Source of the DNA: Adiantum capillus-veneris
Taxonomy: Eukaryota > Streptophyta > Polypodiopsida > Polypodiales > Pteridaceae
Reading direction: 5' to 3'
DNA length: 64,000 nucleotides
Assembly (NCBI GenBank): GCA_014529385.2
Contig: CM043952.1
Location: 66,787,870 to 66,851,869 of the forward strand
The notes below the pieces were generated by a model that had not been told where the DNA came from, ran no database searches, and saw only the letters and a list, made by a program, of their open reading frames with translations. Of the stretch, positions 12,692-24,015 are shown one piece after another. The number at the start of each line of letters is the position of its first letter. Positions within the stretch are counted from its first letter, which is position 1. The position numbers and the translations under genes are program-made.

Positions 12692-13053
12692 TCTCCATAG
12701 ACTGCGATGCCTGCATGAAGCGGGTGAAGAAAGCCCTTAATGGAATATAGGGTATTGCTGCCTTCACTCATGGTGGGCTCCGTCGATCCAAAAGTACTGG
12801 TGAAATGTCTTCAGAAGATAGGGAAGAAGGTGGATCTTCAGGGCGGCAAGAGTCACTACATCCCCGACACAATGACCATCTAGACAACGTCTAGTCATTC
12901 AACAGCAACTTCAAAGTTAGTAACAAGAGCAAGAACGTTCTAAAGGGCCAATTGCTGTCGTCAGATGTGGATGGAGATGAGGCAGCGTCACTGCCGGAAG
13001 TTAACTCTCACATCTTTAGTGATGAGAATGCCAACTCTTGCAGAGTTATGTGA
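12692..13053 (+). pseudogene. Captured HIPP (heavy-metal-associated isoprenylated protein) gene fragment in CACTA copy A
   Basis: The segment begins with a heavy-metal-associated (HMA) domain piece, DCDACMKRVKKALNGI (12700-12748), which keeps the CxxC metal-binding pair. It is followed, after a small internal loss and frame change, by VGSVDPKVLVKCLQKIGKK (from about 12774), the end of an HMA domain. It closes with FSDENANSCRVM and a stop at 13051-13053; a C-terminal Cys-aliphatic-aliphatic-Met CaaX farnesylation box preceded by FSDEN is the signature end of plant HIPP proteins. Stops separate the pieces, so it is not a working gene. The following bases look like its 3' UTR (to about 13130). 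The same fragment lies in copy B, so it was captured before the two copies separated. CACTA elements are known to carry host gene pieces. Confidence 0.85.
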
Positions 13054-13520
13054 AAAATTATGTGTTAAATCAGTTTTAAGGTTCTTATAATCCCTGTTAG
13101 TTTAGTTCTTTGTTTTTAATATAACATAATTTACGTTAGATTTAGATTTATGTTATATTAGATTAGACTTAGGTTTATTTAGGTTTACCCACACACACAC
13201 ACACACACACACAAGAAGAAGAGAGTTTTAACGTCGTAGGAAACTATCCCAAAAGACGTTAAAGATTAGGTTAGATGTAGACTTACGTTAAATTAGATTT
13301 AGGTTTATTTTTAGTTAGATTTACGTTTATTTAGATTTACGCTTATTTACGTTAGATCGAGTCCACACAAGAATTACTTACGGTTTAGGGTTTAGAGTTA
13401 GACGAACAGTGAAAAGATCTACTGTGAAAAGATGTTAAGATGCACCTCTAGACCGAGGTGTGCGGGGATTGGACATGACTAGAGAATGTGAGGTAAAGAG
13501 AGTGAGAGAGCGAGAGAGAG

Positions 13521-13558
<38 letters not shown>

Positions 13559-13620
13559 GAAGAAGAATGCCAATAGAATATTAAATTTGTTGTCCAGGTT
13601 ATAAGTTTTTTATCCTCATT
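13054..13620. repeat. TTTAGGTTAGATTTAGG minisatellite and 5' leader of Tnp2, copy A
   Basis: Degenerate TTAGATTTA/GGTTTATTT repeats surround a (CA)n tract and an AACGTCGTAGGAAACTATC block that is also found at 12550, upstream of the HIPP piece. The captured piece is thus bracketed by two copies of (CA)n - AAGAAGAAGAGAG - AACGTCGTAGG. A (GA)n tract (13500-13555) ends about 65 bp before the Tnp2 start codon. Confidence 0.75.
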
Positions 13621-16600
13621 ATGAGTAGTGACGAGGATGTGGGACCGTCCAACCGAAACACCTATCTCTCAACGAGGGTCTTATGTCCTTGTAATCAATG
13701 CAAGCATGTTGTGCGACGGACAAGACGTGTTTCTTTGCAGCACGTTCGCGAATTTGGCGAGTTCGATCCATCTATTATAGATCGAGTTGTTGCCAATTAT
13801 AACTCGTCGGACTCTGACGCTGGCCAACAAGCAGCAATCTTGCAACCCAATAGACGTGTTCGCTTTGGTCAAGCAGCATATGTGATGCCACAAGATGTAG
13901 CCTCTGACAGCTCGGGGGATGATCATGCAGAGCACATTCCCAACGAGGCAATGTTTGAGCCCGAGATTGATGAAATGATCGAGACGATCATGGATTCAGA
14001 AAGGCTTATCTATGATGATATGAAAAGTGAAGCCGATACGCCATTGTATAATGGAGCACGTATGTCTAGATTGAAAGCACTCCTGGTTCTTCTCAACATG
14101 CAGGCAAAGTTTGGATGGAGTGACACTAGCGTCACAGCGCTTTTCAGGTGATCTATTACAATTAGTTTACTTTAATAAAACTCTAAATGTATAATGGTCT
14201 GATAGATTTTTACACGACTGTATCATATTTTTATGTTGTGTAGATTGCTGAAAGAGCACATACTACCAGCTGACAATGTGATGCCAGATTCCCGAGATGA
14301 AGCAAGAAAGATTTTGCGAAACTTGGGGATGGATTACAATTCTATCCACGCTTGTCCTAATGACTGCATTCTTTTCAGAGGGGAATACATAGACATGGAG
14401 AAGTGTCCGAAATGTGATTCCGAAAGATATCGAGTAGATCTCCACGGGACAAAAATTCCACAAAAGGTTTTGCAACATTTACCTCTGCTTCCTCGCATCA
14501 AGCATTTCTTCGAATGTAAGTCCATGGCCGCCCTAGCATCATGGCATGAGGAGAATAAATCTTCGGATGGTGTGCTACGAATTCCTGCAGATTGCGTAGC
14601 CTGGAAACATATAGATGGAACATGGTCGGATTTTGCCAGGGAAGCTCGAAATTTGCGCTTAGGCCTGGCTATGGATGGCGTAAATCCATTTGGTCAAAGA
14701 TCAACATCTTACAGTGTATGGACCGTTGTCATCGTCAACTACAGCATTCCCCCGTGGTTGACTACGAAGAAGGGGCACCTATGGCTAAGCTTGATTGTGC
14801 CAGGGCGATATAAAGTGGGGAATATGGATGTGTATCTTCGTCCACTATTGGAAGAGCTACAACAATTGTGGATTGGCATAGAGGTGGTGGATATGAGCCG
14901 ACACACAGGACAACAGAATGCTTTGATCAGAGGCATTCTAATGTGGACCATGCATGACTATCCCGGGCTAACAGAATGCTCAGGTGATCTATTGACACTC
15001 CTCACTCCTCACTCCTCACTCAGACACTGTAAATCTTGTTTTTTCCCATAGTTGATCTATTATCTTGTGTATACATGCAGGGCTTCAAACAAGCGGATAC
15101 AGAGCATGTGTCACATGTGGACCTAGACTGAATGCACGTAGGGCACCCTCACTAAAGAAGCAAATCTACGAAGGTCATCAAGCGTATCTTCCAGAGAATC
15201 ATGTGTTACGCGACGGCTTTTTGGGAAGAGAGCCACCAAGGATGTCTGCACAAGCATGGTTAGAGCAGAAGGAGATGTGCGATGACGGATTGCCTCCAGG
15301 GATGAAGAGACTATCTCTATGGTACGAGTTACCATACTGGCCCCGACTCATGATCAATCACTTGCTCGATCCAATGCACATATTCAAGAATGTGGGTAAT
15401 CTACTATGGGACCATCTGACCGGCAAGAAAGATACTTTGGGAGCCAGAGTTGACCTTAGAAATGTGGATCGTATGGAGCAATATTGGCCGCAAACAGCGT
15501 CTGATGGATCAATAAAACTCCCTAAAGCACCATGGATTTTCACAGGAGCCCAAGAACGCAAAGTAAAAGAGACCATTCGATCTTTGCGGACCCCCACTGG
15601 CGTAATGCACAGGCTCCGAACGTGTTTTACTAAAGAAGGAAAGCTTACCGGTTTGAAGTCACACGATTGGCATAAAATGTGTCAGGTACGTTCATAGTGT
15701 ACTTTAATATAATTGCATAAAATGTGGACTTTAATATCATTGCTGCATATACTTTACAGTTTATTTTACTAGTTGCCATTGAGGGATGTTTGTCTCTCGA
15801 CATCCGTAACACAATCTACAAACTTGCAAAGCTGGTGCAATGGATCTCACAAAAGGAGATCCACGCAGACTCCATACCATTCGCCAAACTAAATGCTGCG
15901 GAGCTTGTGTGCATGTTTGAGAAACATTTTCCTACTACAATGCTAACCATTCAGGTGCATCTTCTTGTTCACATAGTTGATGAGGTGGAAATAGCTGGCA
16001 CAGTTCATTCCAGATGGATGTTCTTCTTAGAACGTTTCATGAAAACGCTTAAGGGATATGTGCGTCAAAAGGCACGTCCGGAGGGTAGCATGGCAGAAGG
16101 TTGGTTGGTATCAGAGTCCCTAGTGTACATTGGAGAGTGGCTAGACGGATTTGATAAAGCCCGGGACACGCTATGGCGAACCATAGATGATGAGCGCATA
16201 TCTGGGATTGTCATGTGCAATCTCGGGGTTGAGAAGAAGATGACGGAAGATCTAGAGGCTAAAATCAACCGATTTTGCATGCTTCACAATCCAGTGATGC
16301 AAAAGTGAATTTCACAATATGAGGATGCAAAGCAAGAGCGACAAAGGGCACGAATTGAGTGGAGACGGGGAAGACGACCACCGATGCACTATCCAGCGGT
16401 TCTGGAGAGCCTACCAACCTTCATGAGCTTAAGATGGTTGCACAACCAATTGAAAAGCGCACAACAATGCGGTGACGAAGTGACTGAGGAAGAGTGGGAG
16501 TACTCTCGGGGTTGCGCGACCAAGGTAAGTTTGCAATGTACGACTAGCAAGTGACTTTATTTATAAACGTTTGAACGGCCACTCATAATCTTTGTTCGTT

Positions 16601-17357
16601 GTAGTATAAGTCAGACACAACAGCATGGTGTAAAGGTCGACATTTTAGGGTGGAACGAATCGACAAAAAGCGTTTTACTCAAGATTGTGGAATCATGGCA
16701 AAATTTGAACAGTCTAGTCGACGACGTTCCTTTGATGCAGATCCTGTGGTGGCGGAACTCACTTACTTCGGCACGCTGCAAGAGATTTTGAGGATCGATT
16801 ACAGAGGATTTTTTGTCGACTTGTTCGACGTGCAATGGTTCAAGATAATCATGGAGGGTCGCAACGCTACTGTGCGTAGAGGAGAGTCTGGTTTTCTTGA
16901 GGTGGATTCTACTAAGAAATGGACTGACCTAAGAGACACTTTCGTACTACCAGAGCATTGTGAACAAGTAAGTATGTAAATAGTTAACATCCCCCTTTTA
17001 CAAGTTATGTGCTTGAAAGCTCTCATGTAAGTTATGTGGCTCTGGCAGGTAATATTTCATCCTACAAAGTCTACATCAAACTGGTGGTACGTCATAGAGG
17101 TAGCCCCTCGTAGTGCAAGGACGTATGAAGGCTACCATGTGCCAATCACAACGGCATCAATGGAGGAGATCAGAGAAGATGCTCAATCAGAAGCCGCTGC
17201 GGTGGTGCCAGACAAGCATCAAGATGCTACTACTCTATATGGGGTGCATGCAGAGGAGCTACAAAATGAAACAGAGTATATGTGTTTAAACGGAGAGCTC
17301 TATATAGATATAGGAAGTTATGCTGAGTTATGTGAGGATGAGAGAGAGATCTCTTAA
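13621..17357 (+). CDS. Tnp2-like CACTA transposase, copy A (six exons, one premature stop)
   Basis: Exons inferred from GT-AG sites and frame: 13621-14147, 14244-14983, 15081-15685, 15760-16524, 16605-16967, 17049-17357. The second and third exons carry the Transposase_21 (Tnp2) signature: GLAMDGVNPFG, YSVWTVVIVNYSIPPW, GHLWLSLIVPG, NMDVYLRPLLEELQQLW, WTMHDYPG, CSG/YRACVTCGP, HQAYLPENHVLR and HLLDPMHIFKNVGNLLWDHL. The fourth has the SRWMFFLERFMKTLKGYVR/ARPEGSMAEG block typical of the DUF4218 segment, and the fifth and sixth the LTYFGTLQEILRIDY...W DUF4216-like end. This is the catalytic transposase of CACTA elements. Relative to copy B it has TGA in place of a Trp codon at 16306-16308, so the full protein is not made unless the stop is bypassed. 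The N-terminus is acidic, with a CPCNQCKH cysteine cluster. Confidence 0.92.
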
Positions 17358-17629
17358 AGCCACAAATATTGTATTTGAACAATTTTGCTCCGTGTTGTAA
17401 AAGCTCTGGCTCTCTAAGTACCTTCCATGGTGTATAACGCTCTTTTCTACTCGCGCTCACATCTTTTGATTGAAAATTCTGAGTTTTCGACTTGCCTCTT
17501 CTATCACTCAATTCATTGCGTCATTGTATTTATATGCGTCATTACGTCATTGTATTTAATGGTCTTTGCGTCATTGTCTACTCTATTCATTCAATATTAA
17601 GTTTAAATATTCGTGTGTTTAATGCAGGT
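17358..17629. other. Spacer between the Tnp2-like and TNPA-like genes, copy A
   Basis: Non-coding. Contains several GCGTCATT(G/A)T(A/C) repeats (about 17517-17580) just upstream of the TNPA-like start, conserved in copy B (36261-36325). These could be promoter elements or the 3' end of the Tnp2 transcript; the sequence does not decide. Confidence 0.5.
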
Positions 17630-18902
17630 ATGGATGATGAGGAGTTTCTTTCTTCTTTGTCACCGTAGCAGAGACAGTGGTACGTGGAGCGTCATCGCTG
17701 TGGCGCATCATCGCACGTTCCTACTCCATCCGCATCTCCCTCTCTTTCGGAGCATTCGGCGCTCTGAAGCTTCGGCGTCGACGAGACGAGCTTCACACTC
17801 GTCTAGACAGCGGAGCTCTAGTGGTGGCGGTGGCGGTTGTTGTGGGGATTCCGCCACCGATGCCTCCACACCGCCTCGTGTTCGATGAGGCTCTTTACCC
17901 TCCCCTTCTTTGCCCGCCCCCACACCAGCCACAGCATCGCCATCTACGCCAGGTTTTGCACGGCTGACTTTTCCTAGAAGCTACACACCTCTACCTACTC
18001 CGCCAGGAGCCACCCCACTCGACACTCCTCGCTTCGGGGCCCAGACGCCGGTGGAGACACGTGACGTCCGTACCCCCATCGACACGCCGCTAGAGACCCC
18101 TGCCGGGACACCCAGGTTCACGCGTCACCGACCAGAGGGCTTGTCTTACTCCATCGACTTCAACGGCGGCATCATCATGGATGATGACGGCAAGAAGGTG
18201 ATCTCGCGCATGCGTGGTCTTTGCTCTCAGCTGTTTAGACACTACATACTAAACAAATGGAGTGAAGTACCAAGTGATTTAAAAAACAGAGTCATCAGCA
18301 TACTTCATGATGAGTTTCCCGTTCCAACACGGGATCAACGCTTCAATGAAGACCTGATGAAGATTCGAATGCGCGAATACTGCAAACACAAGCGTTCCGA
18401 AGTGCAAAAAGCAATCAAGAATGGGTGGAACAGGCCAGATTGGCTGGCCAAAGAAGATTGGAAGAATGCGAAGAAAGCAGCGCGCGAGAATCCCGACAAG
18501 TGGAAGCAACAAAAGGATGCAGCCAGAGCGCGAGTAGAGGCAGGGAGCTCGCACCACTTGGGGAGCGGTGGATGGGCATCATTTGAGGCCGATTTTGTAG
18601 TTGTTTTCACATTGCTCTTTATGTTCGGTAGTTGAGGGTTTATGAGTTTTTTAATTCTAACATAATGAAATCTTTGTATGTTTTGACAGTGGTCGATGAC
18701 AGGACGTGATCCCACACCGTACGAGCGCGAGTACGCAGGCAGGAAGGGCTTAAACGCCCTGATGGACATTCTCAGTTCTCACGGCGGCATGGTTAGTATT
18801 AGGGTTTACTCTTTTTTATTTTTTGTATTGTTTTATAAATGTCGTTATATGTTTATACTTACTGAAAGCTGTTTTATTGGACGCGATGAGACGTCTGACT
18901 AG
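17630..18902 (+). pseudogene. Ptta/TNPA-like CACTA accessory gene, copy A (disrupted)
   Basis: Starts with MDDEEFLSSLSP. A proline/threonine-rich N-terminal half (TPLPTPPGATPLDTPRF and related repeats) is followed by a domain of the plant Ptta/En/Spm transposase family (PF03004-like): LFRHYILNKWSEVPSDLK, YCKHKRSEVQKAIKNGW, W..QKDAARARVEAGSSHHLGSGG, then, after an intron at about 18600-18690, MTGRDPTPYEREYAGRKGL. In En/Spm the comparable protein (TNPA) binds subterminal repeats. Reading-frame breaks lie in the N-terminal half. About 38 bp present in copy B, including the last splice acceptor, are missing near 18875, so this copy is probably inactive. Confidence 0.8.
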
Positions 18903-19526
18903 ACGACGTCAGTTTAGCCGTAGCTAGATAGCATTAGTTTAGGGTTTCTCATAGCTTATGTATCATGAGACGGATTTTATACGTCTTTTTGAACCATGTA
19001 TATTATTACATTTGTCACCGCAGTTCCTTTTGTAAATCAATTCTTTATGCCTATGATGTTGTACAATTGTCATTATTACATTTGCCAATCAATTCATTTT
19101 GCCTATGATGTGTACAATTGTCAATTTTGCAAACAATGCGTCTTGTGGGTGACTATTTTGGGTCTATTATCTACCCTTGCACTTTTTTTAAAAAGTGAAT
19201 CAAGTACAATATGGTTGATGGGTGGCAGGGCATTCAATGCCCTGCCACCAAAAAAAAATTCTCTCGGGCGTCGCTATAACCGTCGCTATTTATGGCTCTT
19301 TAGCGTCGCTATAGTCTTCAGTGTAAACGTCGCTATAACCGTCGCTATGAGCGTCGCTATGAGCGTCTCTATATAACGACGCTTATAGCGACGCATATAG
19401 CGACGCTTATAGCGACGCTCTCGTAGCGACGCTCGTAGCGACGGTTTTAGTGACGCCGGGGGTTATAAAAACCCAATGTATTTTCGTCGCTAACAGCGTC
19501 ACAAGAGCACACAACCTCTTGTAGTG
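18903..19526 (+). repeat. 3' non-coding and subterminal repeat region, copy A
   Basis: AT-rich 3' tail with CCTATGATGT-GTACAATTGTCA repeated two to three times (19045-19125), a GGTGGCAGGGCATTCAATGC inverted repeat (GGCAGGGCATT...AATGCCCTGCC, 19223-19248), then tandem GCGTCGCTATAAC / TAGCGACGCTTA units arranged as opposing arms (19265-19460), ending in the terminal repeat. Such subterminal arrays are the usual binding sites of TNPA-like proteins in CACTA elements. Confidence 0.8.
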
Positions 19527-20083
19527 AAAGTTTCCAAAACTAAGATGCAAAACTGACAAAAGTATATCGATAAAAGTGAATTGACAAAGTAATAAATTGA
19601 CAAAATTATACACATCATAGGCAAAATAACTTGATTATTAAGCTTTGATTAAAATGTACTAGCTACAACGCAGTTGTCATTAATTATTGAAAAAATACAT
19701 TGTTAGCCAATAGTTACAAAATTGACGTACACACGTCATCTCCTAATATACGCTATGAAAAAAATAAAACTAGTGCTATCTAGCTACGGCTACTTTGATG
19801 CCAACTAATCTGACGTCTCATCCCGTCCGAGCAGCACATCTGTCGGATACTGCAAAAAAAAAAAAAACAATAAGACTTTATGTAAGTATAAATAAATAAT
19901 TACAAAACAATCTAATGTTTAGCTTATTATTAAAATATAACAAATGTAAGAGTGTAAGGTTAAATATTGCCCAAGTCGGAGCGATAAATCTGAATGTCCA
20001 TAAGAACATTTAAGCCCTTTTTGTCCGCATACTCGCGCTTGTATGGTGTGGGTTCATGTCCAATCATCGACCACTGTCAAGAG
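19527..20083 (-). pseudogene. Interior remnant of the older inverted CACTA (TNPA-like 3' exons)
   Basis: On the minus strand the sequence from 20083 to 19985 matches the GTCGATGACAGGACGTGATCC exon of the TNPA-like gene. 19845-19800 matches its last exon (ACAGATGTGCTGCTCGGACGGG), and the rest matches the AT-rich 3' tail. Together with 11198-11641 it forms one inverted CACTA split by copy A. It ends abruptly at about 20083, at the intron acceptor TTGACAG, where the satellite array begins. Confidence 0.8.
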
Positions 20084-22690
20084 CGCGTATGGCAAGCCGT
20101 AGATAAAACCATAAGAAGAAACGCCAAATATACAAGCCGTTTTTGAAGTCCTTCGCGTTTTTCTACAAAAAAAACGCAAACGGACTTCTGAAAAGGCTTC
20201 AACACTTGACCAAACCATCCATAGTTGATTAGGTAAGCTTTTGGTAAAGTCAGTAGCGCGTTTGGCAAGCGATAGGAAAAACCGTGAGAAGAAACGACAA
20301 AAATATACAACCCGTTTCAGAAGTCCGTTCACGTTTTTCTACGAAAAACACAAACCATCCATAGTTGATTAGGTAAGCTTTAGGTAATGTCAAGAGCCTG
20401 TATGGCAAGCCGTAGGCAAAACCGCAAGAAGAAATGCTAAACATACAAGCCGTTTCTTCAGTCCGTTCGTGTTTTTTTACAAAAAAATACAAACGGACTT
20501 AAAAAATGGCTTGTGTGCTTATCCAAACCATTCATAGGTGATTGGGTAAAGTTTAGGCAAAGTCAAGAGCATGTATGGCAAGCCATAGATAAAACCGCAA
20601 GAAGAAATGCCAAATATACAAGCCGTTTTTGAAGTCCGTTCTCGTTTTTCTACAAAAAAACACAAACGAACTTCGGAAACGGCTTCAACACTTGCCCAAA
20701 CCATCCATAGTTGATTAGGTAAGCTTTAGGCAAAGTCAATAACGTGTATGGCAAGCTGTAGGCAAAACCGCAAGATGAAACGCTAAATCTACAAACCGTT
20801 TTTGAAGTCCTTCGTATTTTTCCACGAAAAAATGCAAACGGACTTCCGAAAAGGCTTCAATACTTGCCCAAACCATCCATAGTTGATTAGGTAAGCTTTA
20901 GACAAAGCTAATAGTACATATGGCAAGCCATAGGCAAAACGGCAAGATGAAACGCTAAATACACAAGCCGTTTCTGAAGTCCGTTTGTATTTTTCTACGG
21001 AAAAACGCAAACGAACTTTAGAAACGGCCTGTGCGCTTGTCCAAACCATCCATAGTTGATTAGGTAAGCTTTATGCAATGTCAAGAGCGCGTATGTCAAG
21101 CAGTAGGCAAAACCGCAAGAAGAAACGCCAAACACACAAGCTGTTTCTGAAGTTCGTTTGCGTTTTTCTATGGAAAAATGTAAACAGACTTAGAAAACGG
21201 CTTCAACACTTACCCAAACCATCCATAGTTGATTAGGTAAGCTTTCGGCAAAGTCGATAGCGCGTTTGGCAAGCGATAGAAAAAACCGTGAGAAGAAACG
21301 ACAAAAATATACAACCCGTTTCAGAAGTCCGTTCACGTTTTTCTACGAAAAACACAAACCATCCATAGTTGATTAGGTAAGCTTTAGGTAATGTCAAGAG
21401 CTTGTATGGCAAGCCGTAGGCAAAACCGCAAGAAGAAACGCCAAACATACAAGCCGTTTCTTAAGTCTGTTCGTGTTTTTTTACAAAAAAATACAAACGG
21501 ACTTCAAAAACGGCTTGTGTGCTTGTCCAAACTATTCATAGGTGATTAGGTAAAGTTTAGGCAAATTCAAGAGCGTGTATGGCAAGTCGTAGATAAAACC
21601 GCAAAAAGAAATGCCAAATATACAAGCCGTTTCTGAAGTCCGTTCTCGTTTTTCTACAAAAAAACGCAAACGAACTCGGAAACGGCTTCAACACTTGCCC
21701 AAAGGATCCATAGTTGATTAGGTAAGCTTTAGGCAAAGTCAATAGCATGTATGGCAAGCTGTAGGCAAAACCACAAGATGAAACGCTAAATGTACAAACC
21801 GTTTCTAAAGTCCTTCGTATTTTTCCACAAAAAAACACAAACGGACTTCCGAAAAGGCTTCAACACTTGCCTAAACTATCCATAGGTTATTAGGTAAGCT
21901 TTAGACAAAGTTAATATAAGATGAAGCGCTAAATACACAAGCCATTTCTGAAGTCCGTTTGCATTTTTCTATGGAAAAACGCAAACAAACTTCAAAAACG
22001 GCTTGTGCGCTTGCCCAAACCATCCATAGTTGATTAGGTAAGCTTTAGGAAAAGTCAATATCGCATATAGCAAGCCGTAGGCAAATTTTCAAGAAGAAAC
22101 GCCAAACACAAAAGTTATTTCTTAAGTCCGTGTTTTTTTGCAAAAAAACGCAAACGGACTTCAGAAACTACTTGTATATTTGGTGTTTCTTCTTGCAGTT
22201 TTATCTATGGCTTGCCATATGCGCTCTTGACTTTGCCTAAAGCTTACTTAATTAACTATAAATGGTTTGGGCAAACGAACTTCAAAAACAGCTTGTATAT
22301 TTGGCGTTTCTTCTTGCGATTTTGTCTACGGCTTGTCCAAATCATCCATAGTTGATTAGGTAAGTTTTAAGCTAAGTCAAGAGCGCATATGATAAGCGGT
22401 AGACAAAACCACAAGAAGAAACGCCAAATATACCAGCCGTTTCTAAAGTCCGTTCTCGTTTTTCTACGAAAAATTACAAACGGACTTCGGAAATGCAAAT
22501 GGACTTCGGAAATGGTTTGTGTGCTTGCCCAAACCATTTATAGTTGATTAGGTAAGCTTTAGGCAAAGTCAAGAGTGCGCATGGCAAGCCGTAGAAAAAA
22601 CCACAAGAAGAAACGCCAGATATACAAGCCGTTTCTGAAGTTTGTCTATGGAAAAACGCAAATGGACTTTAGAAACAGCTCGTGCGCTTG
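20084..22690. repeat. Satellite array with ~173-bp hairpin-forming units
   Basis: About 14-15 tandem units. The anchor CCATCCATAGTTGATTAGG recurs near 20216, 20346, 20702, 20874, 21046, 21220, 21357, 21709 and 22020, with variants at about 20527, 21530 and 21880. Spacing is mostly 170-181 bp, with shorter units of 130-143 bp. Each full unit holds an imperfect inverted repeat of about 30-bp arms, GCCGTTTCTGAAGTCCGTT...AACGGACTTCGGAAACGGC, around a CTACG-type loop. Around 22160-22330 parts of units run in the opposite direction. No CDS is credible here. Confidence 0.9.
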
Positions 22691-22959
22691 CCCATACGGA
22701 TGATTTTTAGATTGGCATATTCCGGTTCAAGGCGCTTATCATAGATATCTACTTCTAATCCCAAGGGAGTCTGAAAAATATTAAGGTCTAAAAAGGCACA
22801 ACAGTCACTCTTTGTGGTAGAGTTAAGTTCACAAAACTCCTTGGGATAAATTCCTCCACCTATAGAACTCGAATTCAAGTACATAAAATCTTGAAAAGAA
22901 GGAACGTCAGGGACAAAAAGATAATCTACAAAGCGTCTTACATTGCATAACTTGTGCAA
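22680..22959 (-). pseudogene. Reverse transcriptase fragment, Penelope-like (PLE) or related
   Basis: Minus-strand frame with RRFVDYLFVPDVPSF (RT catalytic box region in the place of YVDD), IYPKEFCELNSTTKSD, CAFLDLNI and IYDKRLEPEYANLKIIRM. The order F-V-D-Y ... YP-E-EL ... FLDL.I ... YDKR is that of Penelope-like and related YDKR-type reverse transcriptases, not of LTR or L1-type RTs. Only this segment remains; it joins the satellite array at about 22690 and fades out past 22959. Family assignment is from memory of motif order and is tentative. Confidence 0.5.
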
Positions 22960-23159
22960 AAATATTAGGAAAGTGTTAGCAAGGACAAGAAGAAGTCATA
23001 AGAAGTCATAAGTTCAAGGCTGACTTTTTTACTAGCAATGCCTTGTACCTATCCTTCTCAAGCTTGTACGTAAAAACTTTTGAAATAAGAGACTTGACTC
23101 TAAATTTAAGGTCCTCCAAAATTTAGCTTTGTATATAGCGTTGTAAAGTCAAAAGTTTG

Positions 23160-23761
23160 GAGACATAAAAGAGAGTCTTAAAGAATGTTTACGAAAGCTT
23201 GAAGATGCGAAGGAAGAAGAGATCCAAGCTCTGCTTGAAAAAGAACACGCAGTCGAAGTGGCAGTGGAGAAAGCATCACATGAAACAACACATAAGAAGA
23301 TTGACACCAAGATATAGGCGGCTCTACAAGAATGTCGGCTACAAGAATCTCTTGGCCTCAAGGTCAGCATTGGGGGGCTACACTTATCGTGGTGTACCGC
23401 GGAGGACACCCTTCAGGAAGAAATCACCAAGCTCAATGACATTCTTCAACCTATCTACATCAAGCCCGAAACTGTTGCTTGGATCAATGAGACACATAGA
23501 CATGTGCCACCCAAGCATTGCATACTCACTTTCAAGGACAAAGATGAGCGTATGAAGTTGCTACGTGAATCTCGTCTTCTCAAGGGAAAAAAGATTTGGA
23601 ATGCAGAAGAATGGACCATGAATCAACTCAAGAGTAAAGCAAGCAAGCTCAAGAAAATGCAAAAAGCATGCAAGCAAGGCAAATGGGCAGTCTACCAAGG
23701 TGGCAAAGCGATCATCCAGGAATTTCAAAAACCCAAACCTCTCCTCTCAGCTGACTCTTAG
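23160..23761 (+). pseudogene. LINE-ORF1-like or similar retroelement protein C-terminus
   Basis: A plus-strand frame of about 200 codons with one internal stop near 23313. The N-terminal part is a Glu/Lys-rich coiled coil (EAKEEEIQALLEKEHAVEV-like). The C-terminal part has HRHVPPKHCILTFKDKDERM, KLLRESRLLKGKKIW, and KACKQGKWAVYQGGKAII followed by a stop. The pattern of an RNA-binding-like fold (KLLRESR.LKG..IW) and a final GKWAVY..GKAII resembles the C-terminus of plant LINE ORF1-type proteins. A 3' UTR-like stretch and a (CT)n tract (23909-23953) follow. It faces away from the RT fragment at 22680-22959, so the two need not belong together. Confidence 0.45.
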
Positions 23762-23908
23762 GTTTTTGTTCTCTCTTTTTCCCTACTCTACCCTCTTGAT
23801 GGACCCTCAGTCCTTAACTGATATGTATCAGCCCGCACTGAGAAGCAATTGTTGTAATGTTGTGTTTTTATTCTCATGGGTCATATATGACCTCCGTGGA
23901 CGATAATT

Positions 23909-23956
<48 letters not shown>

Positions 23957-24015
23957 CTAAAATATTAGTTGAAAGAGCCATTGAGCTCGGGAGAGCTAGA
24001 CGTCCATGATATCAA

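Larger units (their letters stand above)
11645..19526 (+). mobile_element. CACTA (En/Spm) transposon copy A, full-length
   Basis: Both termini are visible: CACTACAAGAGG at 11645 and its reverse complement CCTCTTGTAGTG ending at 19526. The 3-bp target duplication AAA (11642-11644 and 19527-19529) is the size expected for CACTA. Parts in order are: 5' subterminal repeats and a perfect palindrome (11796-11824), CT/CA microsatellites, a captured HIPP gene piece (12692-13053), a Tnp2-like gene (13621-17357), a Ptta/TNPA-like gene (17630-18902), and 3' subterminal GCGTCGCTAT repeats (19260-19500). Compared with copy B it lacks about 160 bp upstream of the Tnp2 gene (after GTTAAGATGC, near 13443) and about 38 bp in the last TNPA intron/exon. 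High similarity to copy B, outside these indels, suggests recent activity of the family. Confidence 0.95.

Noticed and set aside
20084-22690. Regular repeats with spacers as a CRISPR array
   Set aside because: Units are ~173 bp, variable, hairpin-forming and tandem without unique spacers, in a plant genome; this is satellite DNA.
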